A model generated the notes under the pieces. That model saw only the letters and a list, made by a program, of their open reading frames with translations, searched no databases and was not told the DNA's origin. This document shows positions 9,906 through 19,004 of a DNA stretch of 64,000 bases, piece by piece. This DNA is from Macrococcus lamae (lineage in GTDB: Bacteria; Bacillota; Bacilli; Staphylococcales; Staphylococcaceae), in the NCBI RefSeq assembly GCF_004359545.1, contig NZ_SCWB01000009.1:33267-97266 (forward strand), written 5' to 3'. Made by a program: the position numbers and the translations under genes. Every line of letters starts with the position of its first letter. Within the stretch, counting starts at the first letter, position 1.

Positions 9906-12515
9906 ATGACCGAAAAACTAATACTGATTGATGGGAACAGCTTGGCATTCCGTGCGTTCTATGCCTTACCACTACTAAAAAACACTGCCGGTATTCATAC
10001 TAATGCAGTCTATGGATTTACACTATTGCTTGAAAAAATTATTAAAGACGAACAGCCGACTCATTTCCTGGTGGCTTTTGATGCAGGTAAGACGACGTTT
10101 CGTCACGCCACTTATAAAGACTATAAAGGCGGAAGACAGAAGACACCGCAGGAACTGAGTGAGCAGTTTCCTTATATCCGTAAGCTGGTAGAGGCATATC
10201 ATATTAAACATTATGAGCTGCCTAACTACGAAGCGGATGATATCATCGGTACATTGTCAAAAGAAGCGACGGCGAATAAAATGGAAACAATCATCATCAC
10301 AGGAGACCGTGACTTAACCCAGCTGGTCAATGACCATGTATCTGTGTATTACACAAAAAAAGGGGTCACGGATATTGATCATTACACACCTGCATTCATC
10401 CATGAGAAATATGGCTTTGGTCCTGAGAAAATCATAGACTTAAAAGGACTGATGGGTGATACATCTGATAATATTCCAGGTGTGCCGGGCGTAGGTGAAA
10501 AGACGGCGATTAAACTGCTCCTCGAATATGGCACGGTAGAGGAAGTTATTGCGCATCTTGATGACATTAAAGGGAAGAAGTTGAACGAGAATCTGACCTT
10601 GCACCAGGCAGATGCTTTGATGAGTAAAGAATTGGCGACGATCAATACAGCTGCACCCATTGAAGTCTCGCTTGCAGATACATTGATAACAGAAGATTCG
10701 ACAGATAATAAGATTGAATTGTTTAAATCACTAGAATTCAAACAGATGCTTGGAAGTCTTGATACGGCTCCGCAGGCAGAAGAAGTGGCAGCAATAGAAC
10801 TTGCGTCACTCGAAGAAATAAACTTAGACAACCGGACGAGCATCCTCATTGATTGCTTTAAAGAGAATTATTTGAAGAACGAAATACTACCTTTAGCTAT
10901 CAGTGATGGCAATAAGACCGCAGTCATCACAGCCGATGCCATAGCAAGAAATGACACGCTTGCTGCTTATCTGTCAGATGATTCAAAACCGAAAGTAGTC
11001 TACGACGCTAAAAAGACGACAGTGCTGTTAAATCGTCTTGGTGTGGAGATCAAAGGGATTGAATTTGACATTACGCTTGCAAGCTATTTGCTCGATCCGT
11101 CAAATACGATTATTGATGTCGCAGAAATTGCCCGTCTGGAAGGAAAGTCACTTACATCAAATGACCAGATCTTTGGTAAAGGTGCGAAGATGGCAATACC
11201 GTCAGATGATGTACTGAACGATTATTTCGCAAAACAGGCAGTCACGGTGCTTGAACTGTCAGCTATTTTAAAAGACAAACTCGAAAAGAATGAACAGCTT
11301 GCACTTCATGATGAACTGGAACTGCCACTTGCTTTAGTGCTTGCGAAGATGGAGATGCGTGGAATCACTGTCAATAAAGATGAACTTGCAGCAATGCAGC
11401 ATGAACTGCAAGGTAGACTTGATACTTTGATCAGTTCCATCCATTCCCATGCCGGTCAGGAATTTAACATTAATTCACCGAAACAGCTCGGTGTCGTGCT
11501 GTTTGAAGATCTTAAGCTGCCGATTATCAAAAAGACAAAGACGGGTTATTCAACTGCTGTTGATGTGCTTGAGGTTTTGCAGGGGAAACATCCGATTATC
11601 GATGACATTCTGATTTATCGTCAGCTGTCAAAATTACAGTCGACTTATGTAGAAGGACTGCAGAAGATGATTGGTTCGGACGGCAGAATTCATACACGGT
11701 TCAATCAAGTGCTGGCACAGACCGGCCGCCTATCTTCAGTTGATCCGAACCTGCAGAATATACCGATCCGTCTTGATGAAGGGCGTAAAATCAGAAAAGC
11801 ATTTACAGCAGCTAAACCAGGCTGGGTTATCTTTGCCGCTGATTATTCTCAGATTGAACTGCGAGTATTAGCACATATAACAGGTGATGCCAGTATGTCT
11901 GAAGCGTTTATTAATGGAACTGACATTCATACGAAGACTGCGATGGAAGTGTTCGATGTGGAAAAAGACGAAGTGACACCTAATATGCGACGTCAAGCTA
12001 AAGCTGTCAATTTCGGCATAGTCTATGGCATTAGTGATTATGGTCTTAGTCAGTCATTAGGCATTAGTCGTAAGGCCGCTCAAAAATTCATCGATGACTA
12101 TTTGGCGAGCTTTCCGAACGTCAAGCAGTACATGGATGATATCATTCAGCAGGCGAAGCAGGATGAATTTGTGTCGACGCTGATGAAACGCCGCCGATAT
12201 ATTCCGGACATTACGTCACGCAACTTCAATTTACGGGGATTTGCTGAGCGGACAGCGATGAATACGCCGATTCAAGGAAGTGCTGCTGATATTATCAAGC
12301 TCGCGATGGTGAATTATGATAAGGCAGTCAAGGCGACTGAATTCAGCGCGGAATTACTGCTTCAAGTCCACGATGAACTGATTTTTGAAGTGCCGGAAGA
12401 AGAAGTAGAGGCGTTCAGTCTATTTGTTAAAGATATTATGGAACATGCCTTGCCGCTTAATGTGCCATTGCTAGTTGAATCAGATTTCGGACAGTCATGG
12501 TACGATGCTAAATAG
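9906..12515 (+). CDS. polA: DNA polymerase I
   Basis: Repair polymerase that removes RNA primers and fills gaps. The 869 residues carry the 5'-3' exonuclease domain (~1-290, with LIDGNSLAFRAFYAL, NYEADDIIGTLS and the DNIPGVPGVGEKTA helix-hairpin-helix), a degenerate central 3'-5' exonuclease-like domain, and the A-family polymerase domain (~470-869) with DYSQIELR, RRQAKAVNFGIVYG and VHDELIFEV. The central domain seems to lack the full set of acidic metal ligands, as in Bacillus enzymes, so proofreading is probably absent. The ATG at 9894 is part of the ribosome binding site (ATGGAGG), which makes 9906 the real start. It heads polA-mutM-coaE. Confidence 0.96.
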   Translation: MTEKLILIDGNSLAFRAFYALPLLKNTAGIHTNAVYGFTLLLEKIIKDEQPTHFLVAFDAGKTTFRHATYKDYKGGRQKTPQELSEQFPYIRKLVEAYHIKHYELPNYEADDIIGTLSKEATANKMETIIITGDRDLTQLVNDHVSVYYTKKGVTDIDHYTPAFIHEKYGFGPEKIIDLKGLMGDTSDNIPGVPGVGEKTAIKLLLEYGTVEEVIAHLDDIKGKKLNENLTLHQADALMSKELATINTAAPIEVSLADTLITEDSTDNKIELFKSLEFKQMLGSLDTAPQAEEVAAIELASLEEINLDNRTSILIDCFKENYLKNEILPLAISDGNKTAVITADAIARNDTLAAYLSDDSKPKVVYDAKKTTVLLNRLGVEIKGIEFDITLASYLLDPSNTIIDVAEIARLEGKSLTSNDQIFGKGAKMAIPSDDVLNDYFAKQAVTVLELSAILKDKLEKNEQLALHDELELPLALVLAKMEMRGITVNKDELAAMQHELQGRLDTLISSIHSHAGQEFNINSPKQLGVVLFEDLKLPIIKKTKTGYSTAVDVLEVLQGKHPIIDDILIYRQLSKLQSTYVEGLQKMIGSDGRIHTRFNQVLAQTGRLSSVDPNLQNIPIRLDEGRKIRKAFTAAKPGWVIFAADYSQIELRVLAHITGDASMSEAFINGTDIHTKTAMEVFDVEKDEVTPNMRRQAKAVNFGIVYGISDYGLSQSLGISRKAAQKFIDDYLASFPNVKQYMDDIIQQAKQDEFVSTLMKRRRYIPDITSRNFNLRGFAERTAMNTPIQGSAADIIKLAMVNYDKAVKATEFSAELLLQVHDELIFEVPEEEVEAFSLFVKDIMEHALPLNVPLLVESDFGQSWYDAK

Positions 12516-12524
12516 GAGGAAGCT

Positions 12525-13397
12525 ATGCCTGAATTACCAGAAGTAGAACATGTCAAACGTGGACTCAGTCCTAAAATTATCGGTGAGCTGATTACCGGAG
12601 TCACTTTCTCAGAAAAAGTGACTATCGGTAAATCCGCAGGTAAGCAGACTATCATTAAAGGAACAGACCTTGAAACGTTTCAAAGAAATATTACTGGCAG
12701 TACGATTAAAGCACTGGACCGGCGCAGCAAATATTTGATTTTCACACTTGAAAATGAGCTGCAGGAACATTTCATCATCAGTCATCTCGGGATGTCCGGC
12801 GCATATTTTGTTGTTGATCAATTAGAAGACATTGGAGTACCGAACTATATCAACCACTGGCATGTCACCATCCATCTGCAGTCAGGCAGACTGCTGGTGT
12901 ATAGTGACATCCGCCGGTTTGGTGAGCTGCGCTACATTGAACGACTGGAAGATGCAGCGCAGATTATGGCGATTGCACCGGAACCGTTTGACGATGGTGC
13001 ATCTGACTATTATTTAACACAGCTAAAATCTTCGAGGTGGCAGGAGAAGACGATCAAGGAAGCGATCATGAACCATTCGGTCGTCAGCGGCTGCGGCAAT
13101 ATTTATGCCTGTGAAGCACTTCATTTGGCTAAAATTAATCCGAACCGCAAAGTAAAACGGGTGACAAAATCGAAACGTATCGAGCTGTTTCAAGCGATTG
13201 TTCATGTGTTGAACGAAGGAATTAAATATGGTGGTTCTTCCATATCGAGTTATCGAAATGTCGAAGGTAAAGAAGGATATATGCAGACTAGATTTAAGAT
13301 TTATGGTCGTAAGACATGCGGAACATGCGGCGGACCAGTCACTGCAAAAGTGATTGCAACACGCAATACGCACTACTGCACACATTGTCAGAAGTAG
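12525..13397 (+). CDS. mutM: Formamidopyrimidine-DNA glycosylase
   Basis: Base-excision repair enzyme removing 8-oxoguanine and ring-opened purines, with AP-lyase activity. The 290-residue protein begins MPELPEVE, giving the catalytic Pro (N-terminus after Met removal) and Glu. It has the conserved lysine in the [10 protein letters not shown] segment and ends in a four-cysteine zinc finger (CGTCGGPV ... CTHCQ). A GGAGG ribosome binding site lies within the nine bases after the polA stop. The mutM-coaE neighbourhood downstream of polA is the standard Bacillus/Staphylococcus order. Confidence 0.97.
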   Translation: MPELPEVEHVKRGLSPKIIGELITGVTFSEKVTIGKSAGKQTIIKGTDLETFQRNITGSTIKALDRRSKYLIFTLENELQEHFIISHLGMSGAYFVVDQLEDIGVPNYINHWHVTIHLQSGRLLVYSDIRRFGELRYIERLEDAAQIMAIAPEPFDDGASDYYLTQLKSSRWQEKTIKEAIMNHSVVSGCGNIYACEALHLAKINPNRKVKRVTKSKRIELFQAIVHVLNEGIKYGGSSISSYRNVEGKEGYMQTRFKIYGRKTCGTCGGPVTAKVIATRNTHYCTHCQK

Positions 13398-13405
13398 GTG
13401 AAGAA

Positions 13406-14008
13406 ATGAAAGTAATCGGACTGACCGGAGGAATCGCGAGTGGCAAGTCAACTGTATCAGCCTTATTAAAGGAATATGGTTTTGCCGTTGTCGATGCAGA
13501 CGTTGCCAGCAGAACAGCTGTCGCTAAAGGGACAGACGGATTGAAAGAAGTCGAAAAGGTATTCGGTGAAGAAGCTGTAATTAATGGTGAGATGAACCGG
13601 CCATATGTCGGACAGCTTATTTTTAATGATATTGAAAAACGTGAGGCTTTAAACCGTATTATCCATCCGCGTGTCAGAGACATTATGGAATATGAGAAGC
13701 AGCAGGCACTTAAATCAGGCAGACATGTCATCATGGATATTCCACTGCTGTTTGAAAATCACTTAGAATATACAGTCGATGAAGTATGGGTAGTCTATGT
13801 AGATGAAGAATCGCAGCTGGAACGATTGATGAAACGCAATAATCTATCGTATGATGCAGCAGCAGCAAGAATTCATTCGCAGTTGTCTATCGAAGAGAAA
13901 AAAAAGCGGGCGCATATCATCATTGATAACAGCGGCAATTTGTCCGAGCTTGAACAGCAGGTAAAAAAAGTAGTAGAGCAGTTTTTTGAAAGAAATCAAA
14001 AAAAATAG
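13406..14008 (+). CDS. coaE: Dephospho-CoA kinase
   Basis: Last step of coenzyme A synthesis, phosphorylating the 3'-hydroxyl of dephospho-CoA. The 200-residue protein opens [16 protein letters not shown], a P-loop at residues 8-16, followed by the VDAD segment and DIPLLFE typical of CoaE. The frame is open further upstream inside mutM, but the TAGGTG ribosome binding site straddling the mutM stop sets the start at 13406, eight bases after that gene. No terminator is visible before the gapB operator. Confidence 0.96.
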   Translation: MKVIGLTGGIASGKSTVSALLKEYGFAVVDADVASRTAVAKGTDGLKEVEKVFGEEAVINGEMNRPYVGQLIFNDIEKREALNRIIHPRVRDIMEYEKQQALKSGRHVIMDIPLLFENHLEYTVDEVWVVYVDEESQLERLMKRNNLSYDAAAARIHSQLSIEEKKKRAHIIIDNSGNLSELEQQVKKVVEQFFERNQKK

Positions 14009-14009
14009 T

Positions 14010-14071
14010 CGAAACCGCTTCCATCACTTGTTCATTGTGTTATACTATTGAAAGCAAATAGTATAACACAA
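14010..14071 (+). promoter_or_regulatory. gapB promoter with paired CcpN-like operator and candidate cre
   Basis: A perfect inverted repeat has TTGTGTTATACTATT at 14035-14049 and its complement at 14057-14071, separated by seven bases. Each arm contains TGTGTTATACT, a full match to the CcpN box TRTGHYATAYW described for B. subtilis gapB and pckA. The left arm includes the probable -10 TATACT (14041-14046). Bases 14010-14023 (CGAAACCGCTTCCA) differ from the cre consensus at one position and cover the poor -35. Repression of gluconeogenic gapB on glucose is the likely purpose. Confidence 0.72.
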
Positions 14072-14086
14072 TAAGGGGAAGATGAC

Positions 14087-15121
14087 ATGACGACAAGAGT
14101 GGCTATTAATGGTTTAGGTAGAATCGGAAGAATGGTATTTCGTGCTGCGGCATTAAATAACGAACTGGAGATTGTAGCTATCAATGCAAGCTATCCACCT
14201 GAGACACTTGCCCATCTCATAAAATACGATACAACTCATGGTAAATATGAACTTGAAGTAGAGCCGATAGAGAATGGCTTGAAGGTAAACGGCAAGGAAA
14301 TTAAACTGGTTTCTGAGCGTAATCCGGGATTATTACCATGGAAAGAACTGAACATCGATATCGTAATAGAAGCAACAGGTAAATTCAATGACGCGGAAAA
14401 AGCTTCGGCGCATTTAACAGCTGGTGCAAAAAAAGTATTACTGACTGCTCCTGGTAAAGGAAACGTCCAGACAATCGTGCGCGGCGTTAACTGCAAAGGT
14501 CTTGACGTAGAGACGTTTGACGTCATTTCAAATGCATCATGTACGACGAACTGCCTGGCGCCAGTGGCTAAAGTATTAAACGAAAAGTTTGGAATCGATA
14601 ATGGATTGATGACGACAGTTCATGCATATACAAACGATCAGAAAAACCTTGATAACCCGCATAAAGATCTTCGTCGTGCACGTGCGTGCGCACAAAGCAT
14701 CATCCCGACGTCAACAGGTGCCGCGAAAGCATTATCACTTGTGCTGCCTGAATTAGAAGGTAAACTACACGGTATGGCGCTGCGTGTACCGACGACTAAT
14801 GTCTCATTGGTTGACCTGGTAGTGGATTTGAAACAGGATGTGACGGTAGAAGAAGTGAATAATGCATTCAAGGAAGCAGCTGAAGGTCCATTGAAAGGCA
14901 TACTCGATATCACATTCGAACCATTAGTCAGCGTCGACTTCAATACAAACTCTATGTCATCAATCGTTGACGGTTTGTCTACCATTGTGATGGGTAACCG
15001 CAAAGTGAAAGTGCTGGCATGGTACGATAATGAATGGGGCTACTCAACACGCGTAGTGGAACTCGCTTCATTGATGGGTCAGGCACTGAACACTAAATCT
15101 GATGATTTAGTAGAAGCATAA
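14087..15121 (+). CDS. gapB: Gluconeogenic glyceraldehyde-3-phosphate dehydrogenase
   Basis: Interconverts glyceraldehyde 3-phosphate and 1,3-bisphosphoglycerate. The 344-residue protein has the Rossmann start VAINGLGRIGR and active-site Cys152 in SNASCTTNC. Around residues 32-35 it reads NAS where glycolytic GapA has N-D-L. Loss of that Asp is the mark of the GapB branch that accepts NADP and works in the gluconeogenic direction. Location between coaE and nrdR is where staphylococci and bacilli carry gapB. The CcpN-like operator upstream supports the gluconeogenic role. AAGGGGAAG is the ribosome binding site. Confidence 0.95.
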   Translation: MTTRVAINGLGRIGRMVFRAAALNNELEIVAINASYPPETLAHLIKYDTTHGKYELEVEPIENGLKVNGKEIKLVSERNPGLLPWKELNIDIVIEATGKFNDAEKASAHLTAGAKKVLLTAPGKGNVQTIVRGVNCKGLDVETFDVISNASCTTNCLAPVAKVLNEKFGIDNGLMTTVHAYTNDQKNLDNPHKDLRRARACAQSIIPTSTGAAKALSLVLPELEGKLHGMALRVPTTNVSLVDLVVDLKQDVTVEEVNNAFKEAAEGPLKGILDITFEPLVSVDFNTNSMSSIVDGLSTIVMGNRKVKVLAWYDNEWGYSTRVVELASLMGQALNTKSDDLVEA

Positions 15122-15170
15122 TTAAAACAACCTCTGAAATCGAATGTTTGATTTCAGAGGTTGTTTTAAT
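15121..15170. terminator. Bidirectional terminator between gapB and the SGNH hydrolase gene
   Basis: Arms of 21 bases at 15121-15141 and 15150-15170 are exact complements around an eight-base loop. A- and T-rich ends supply U tracts in both directions, so it ends both convergent genes. The first base of the stem overlaps the last base of the gapB stop codon. Confidence 0.93.
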
Positions 15171-15176
15171 CTTAGA

Positions 15177-15878
15177 CTAATGACGTAATTGTATAGGGAC
15201 TTCTGTTAATGTGTCGACAACCGCTTTAGCCATGATGTCATAGCCGAGGACGTGAGGGTGAAGGCCGTCATCAGAGAGTTCCGGATTTAAATAATCAGTC
15301 TTGTCAGTCAATGTCATAGCTTTGTAATAATCGATGTAAGGAATACCAGTGTAAGCGGCGAAGGTTTTCAGTTCTTCGTTAATGCGCTTGATGGTATCTG
15401 CTCTCAAAGTGAATGATTTCAGATGTGGACGGTTTGTTGATGTGACAGACGTAACAGCAATTGGAATGTGATGACTTAATGCATCATTGACCATATCCTT
15501 GATATCTTGAGTAATCTGCAGAAACAGCTGATCACTTGTTTCCTGACTCAGTTTCTGATCTAAATCTTTTGTATTGTTGACACCTATAGACAGGATGATA
15601 AAGTCTGGTTTCAATTGCAGAGCATCGGCATAGAAGCGGCGTTTTAAGTACATCGTCCGGTCATTGGAAATCCCTCTATTGATAATGCGTTTATTATTCT
15701 TCATCGTGAAGTAGCTATCTAAATCCCAGTAGGCAGTGATGGAATCACCGATAAACAGCACACCGATCGGATCATCATGATAGAGCAGCACTTCGTTTCT
15801 TCTATTGAATTTGTCCCGTTCCTTGTTGACGGGATTGCCTTCTTCAAATTTCTCCAGTTCTAAATAGTCAGGTCTCAT
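15177..15878 (-). CDS. SGNH/GDSL-family hydrolase
   Basis: A probable esterase or lipase-like hydrolase whose substrate I cannot name. The 233 residues contain the four SGNH blocks: Ser46 in FIGDSIT, Gly69 in NRGIS, Asn101 in SIGVNNTKD, and Asp204/His207 in DDGLHPH. No signal peptide is evident, so it is probably cytosolic. AGGAGG lies eight bases before the ATG on the minus strand. It is monocistronic, convergent with gapB and divergent from nrdR. Similar stand-alone SGNH proteins are common in staphylococci. Confidence 0.85.
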   Translation of the reverse strand: MRPDYLELEKFEEGNPVNKERDKFNRRNEVLLYHDDPIGVLFIGDSITAYWDLDSYFTMKNNKRIINRGISNDRTMYLKRRFYADALQLKPDFIILSIGVNNTKDLDQKLSQETSDQLFLQITQDIKDMVNDALSHHIPIAVTSVTSTNRPHLKSFTLRADTIKRINEELKTFAAYTGIPYIDYYKAMTLTDKTDYLNPELSDDGLHPHVLGYDIMAKAVVDTLTEVPIQLRH

Positions 15879-15991
15879 GTGTCATCCTCCTAATGTGATA
15901 AAGTATACCCGATTTAATGTTTTTTCTAACGGTTTTTAACTCCTTATGAATCATGTATAATAAGATGATAACAATGAATGAGGTGAATGTC

Positions 15992-16456
15992 TTGAGATGT
16001 CCGAAATGCAGTTATAGTCAGTCCAAAGTTGTGGATTCCAGACATGCCGATGACTTAGCAGCCATTAGACGCAGACGTGAGTGCGAGCAGTGCGGCGCCC
16101 GGTTTACCACCTTTGAACGGATAGAACTTGCACCGTTGATCGTTGTAAAAAAGGACGGCACAAGACAGGCATTTAATCGTGACAAAGTTCTAGGTGGTCT
16201 TGTCAGAGCAAGTGAAAAACGTCCGGTTGCGTTTGATGAGTTAGAAAAAATAACGAATGAAATTGAATTTCAATTACGTGAAAGCGGCAAGAATGAAGTA
16301 TCTTCTGTAGATATCGGCGAGCTTGTCATGGATGAGCTGATGCAGCTTGATCAAGTATCTTACGTACGCTTTGCATCAGTGTATAAGGAGTTTAAAGATG
16401 TAGACCAGCTGCTGAGCACCATGCAGGGTATTTTAAATGATAAAGATAAGAAGTAG
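15992..16456 (+). CDS. nrdR: Transcriptional repressor NrdR (TTG start)
   Basis: Nucleotide-sensing repressor of ribonucleotide reductase genes. I place the start at the TTG at 15992. GAGGTG ends six bases before it, and translation then begins [10 protein letters not shown], matching the M-x-CPKC start of other NrdR proteins. An in-frame ATG at 15974 would add six residues with no ribosome binding site. The 154-residue protein has the four-cysteine zinc ribbon (CPKC at 3-6 and CEQCG near 31-35) and an ATP-cone domain with [11 protein letters not shown] and [16 protein letters not shown] at 15956-15961 is the probable -10. dnaB follows after eight bases. Confidence 0.94.
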   Translation: MRCPKCSYSQSKVVDSRHADDLAAIRRRRECEQCGARFTTFERIELAPLIVVKKDGTRQAFNRDKVLGGLVRASEKRPVAFDELEKITNEIEFQLRESGKNEVSSVDIGELVMDELMQLDQVSYVRFASVYKEFKDVDQLLSTMQGILNDKDKK

Positions 16457-16464
16457 GTGTTGGT

Positions 16465-17802
16465 GTGCATTATTTTTCCGGGTTAAGACCCGCTGATTCA
16501 TTTATCGTCCATACGAATTATGTGCAGTCGTCGTTATCTGAAGACGTGCTGAAACGATTGTACATACCGCTTATCGGACTTGAAAGTATAGCGGTCTATC
16601 AGTACTTAAGTCAGTTTATTAACGGGCATCAAGTATCGGAGCCGGAGACCCATTATTTGATTTTGAATGAACTGAAAATGAATTTAAGTCATTTTGAGCA
16701 GCTGCGTGAACGGCTGGAAGCCATTGGTCTGATAAAGACATTTTTAAAAACAGGAGAAGATCAGTGTTTTGTCTATAAACTGATCAGTCCTGTCATGCCA
16801 GCTCAGTTCTTCAATGATCCGATGCTGTCGGTTTTCTTGTTCCAGGTGGTCGGTAAAGAGCGGTTTCAGCAACTGAAGAAACACTTCTGCACGGATACGA
16901 TAGATCTGTCAGACTACCGCGATGTCTCAAAAAATTATATGGACGTGTTCGGTACGCCGAAAGAACCAAATCACAGCATTTTCAATGATAATGAGAAAAT
17001 CATCAAGACAAATGACTCGCTCGGTATTCCAGTTCATCAGCAGACGTTCGACTTTGATCTGCTCGAGATGCTCCTCAATCAGAACTTGATTACACGTGAA
17101 CAGCTGCCTAAGGAAACATGTGAACTCATCACTCAGCTATCTGTGCTGTATGACATTGCGCCGACGGACATGCGCCGAATCATCCTGCAGTCGTTAAGTG
17201 CAGATCAGACTATTTCGCATGAAGACCTGCGCAAAAATGCACGTGACTTCTATCAGCTTGAGCATCAAGGTAATTTACCTATTTTGACAGAAGCGCGTAA
17301 GTCTGAAGAAACAGAAGATCAGACGCAGCTGTCATGGTTTGAGATGATGGATACGACAAGTCCTATCGTTATGCTTGCATCTATCAGTAAGTCAGAACCG
17401 ACACAGAAACAAAAACGCATGATAGAAACCATCATAGAACGTGAAAAACTGTCGTTTGGTGTCATCAATGTTCTGCTGCAGTACGTGATGTTCACGAGTG
17501 ATATGAAGCTCCCGCAAAGTTATATCGAAGAAATTGCATCGAACTGGAAAAAGCTGAAGTTTGAATCCAGCAGGCAGGCATATGATCATGTGAAAAAACT
17601 TCAGAAACAGCAGGCTGAAAGAAAAACAGAGCAGAAAGTACACAAAACCCGTCTGCGGCCGTCCTATGAAAAAACACCTGAATGGGTCGCGCAGATGAAA
17701 GAAGGAAGTGTGCCTGTTGCAGCACATGAAGACGACTCACTTGAAGCTGAAAAACGTCAGCTTGAGCAGGAGCTGAAGAATTTCTGGAAGGAGGATAACT
17801 GA
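16465..17802 (+). CDS. dnaB: Replication initiation membrane-attachment protein DnaB (GTG start)
   Basis: Firmicutes DnaB, a helicase-loading cofactor that works with DnaD and DnaI to load the replicative helicase DnaC at the origin. It is not the E. coli DnaB helicase. The 445-residue protein has the N-terminal DnaB/DnaD winged-helix region and, at ~310-380, the C-terminal DnaB_2 domain (IETIIEREKLSFGVINVLL, NWKKLKFESSRQAYDHVKK). TAGGTG five bases upstream of the GTG supports this start. The stop codon overlaps the dnaI start by one base (TGATG). The nrdR-dnaB-dnaI arrangement is the standard Firmicutes one. Confidence 0.94.
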   Translation: MHYFSGLRPADSFIVHTNYVQSSLSEDVLKRLYIPLIGLESIAVYQYLSQFINGHQVSEPETHYLILNELKMNLSHFEQLRERLEAIGLIKTFLKTGEDQCFVYKLISPVMPAQFFNDPMLSVFLFQVVGKERFQQLKKHFCTDTIDLSDYRDVSKNYMDVFGTPKEPNHSIFNDNEKIIKTNDSLGIPVHQQTFDFDLLEMLLNQNLITREQLPKETCELITQLSVLYDIAPTDMRRIILQSLSADQTISHEDLRKNARDFYQLEHQGNLPILTEARKSEETEDQTQLSWFEMMDTTSPIVMLASISKSEPTQKQKRMIETIIEREKLSFGVINVLLQYVMFTSDMKLPQSYIEEIASNWKKLKFESSRQAYDHVKKLQKQQAERKTEQKVHKTRLRPSYEKTPEWVAQMKEGSVPVAAHEDDSLEAEKRQLEQELKNFWKEDN

Positions 17803-18722
17803 TGAAGCCATTCAGTGCATTTTTAAAAGAAAATCCCGGCTTACAGGCACGTATTGATCAAGTTAAACAAGAGACGTTGAATGATGATGAAATCAGAGCA
17901 TTCCTGATGGAACATCCTGATGTGACGGATGAGATGATCGATAAAGACCTGTCCATACTACAGGAGTATAAAGATCAGTCTAAAATGTGTGGCCGTTGTC
18001 AGAGCTACGGCACGTGCATCAACTTCGTCAAAGGACATACGCCAATGCTATATGTTGAAGATAAGCGGATTAAGATTGCTTACTCTCCTTGTCCAAACAA
18101 AAAAGTGTATGACGAAGAACTCAAGATGAAGGAATACGTCACAGCAATGCATGTCCCGTATGAAATACTGAACGCAAAAATTGATGCAGTGGATCTGGAA
18201 ACGTCGGAACGACTGAATATTGTCAGACAGGCGATACAGATCTGTAATGATATCGCTGCAGGAAAACCGACGAAAGGGATGTATATTCACGGCAGCTTCG
18301 GTACCGGTAAGTCATTTATTTTAGGTGCTATTGCCAATCAGCTGAAAGAAAAGCATGTCTATACGACTATATTCTATGTGCCGGAATTCATCCGTGAGCT
18401 GAAGTCAGGATTCAATGACAATACGTTTGAACAGAAGCTTGACCGGGTGAAAAAAAGTCCGGTGCTGATGCTTGACGATATCGGTGCTGAAGATTTGACG
18501 CCGTGGGTACGAGATGAAGTGCTCGGACCGCTGCTGCATCATAGAATGATGAATCAGCTGCCGACGTTTTTCTCCTCGAACTTTAACCTGGAAGAACTCG
18601 AACATCACTTCGCCAATACAAGAAACGGCGTTGAAAAGACGAAAGCGCTCCGCATGATGGAACGCCTTTACGCTTTAGCGAATGTTTATCAGTTATCCGG
18701 AAAAAATTATCGGCGCTCTTGA
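17802..18722 (+). CDS. dnaI: Primosomal helicase loader DnaI
   Basis: AAA+ ATPase that loads the replicative helicase onto DNA. The 306 residues show the N-terminal domain with the zinc-binding cysteines of CGRCQSYGTC (~67-76) and a further Cys in SPCPNK, then an ATPase core with Walker A GSFGTGKS (~163-170) and Walker B VLMLDDIGAED. GGAGG lies in the last codons of dnaB, and the two genes overlap by one base. Its stop codon lies inside the -35 of the thrS promoter. Confidence 0.95.
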   Translation: MKPFSAFLKENPGLQARIDQVKQETLNDDEIRAFLMEHPDVTDEMIDKDLSILQEYKDQSKMCGRCQSYGTCINFVKGHTPMLYVEDKRIKIAYSPCPNKKVYDEELKMKEYVTAMHVPYEILNAKIDAVDLETSERLNIVRQAIQICNDIAAGKPTKGMYIHGSFGTGKSFILGAIANQLKEKHVYTTIFYVPEFIRELKSGFNDNTFEQKLDRVKKSPVLMLDDIGAEDLTPWVRDEVLGPLLHHRMMNQLPTFFSSNFNLEELEHHFANTRNGVEKTKALRMMERLYALANVYQLSGKNYRRS

Positions 18723-18967
18723 AATATAGGAATGGCAGTGTATAATAGAACTATAATTCAACAATAAGAGGACAAGATGATTCTGATGTCTTACTAAGCG
18801 AGCCGGAGACTGGTGTAAGTCCGGATAAGTGCAGCATCGTTACTCCCTTTTTCTATTGGCAATTAAACGTTGCCCGGCTCAAGACCGTTATCTTATGCAG
18901 AGTTGCCTTATGGCGATTAGGGTGGTACCGCGGAATGACTCCGTCCCTTTTGGGATGGGGTCTTTTT
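18719..18967 (+). promoter_or_regulatory. thrS promoter and T-box leader (Thr specifier ACT)
   Basis: TTGAAA (18719-18724), which contains the dnaI stop, and TATAAT (18741-18746) are 16 bases apart. The leader has the T-box sequence AGGGTGGTACCGCGG at 18919-18933, a stem I region, and a probable specifier ACT in the stretch GTTACTCCC around 18838-18846, the Thr codon. The terminator GACTCCGTCCC/GGGATGGGGTC (18937-18962) with a T run completes the switch. Uncharged tRNA-Thr would allow read-through into thrS. The specifier was assigned by eye from flanking pairings. Confidence 0.92.
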
Positions 18968-19004
18968 GCGTTCTTATATATTAAAATTTAAAGGAGTGTT
19001 CATG

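Noticed and set aside
10382..10849. 155-codon minus-strand ORF inside polA
   Set aside because: Low-complexity Ser/Leu-rich shadow of the conserved polA frame, with no ribosome binding site or known domain.
13023..13734. Two overlapping minus-strand ORFs across mutM and coaE
   Set aside because: Both are shadows of two clearly identified genes.
14035..14071. NrdR box at the gapB promoter, since nrdR lies nearby
   Set aside because: The dyad has the wrong spacing and lacks the paired 16-base NrdR boxes; the CcpN consensus fits completely.
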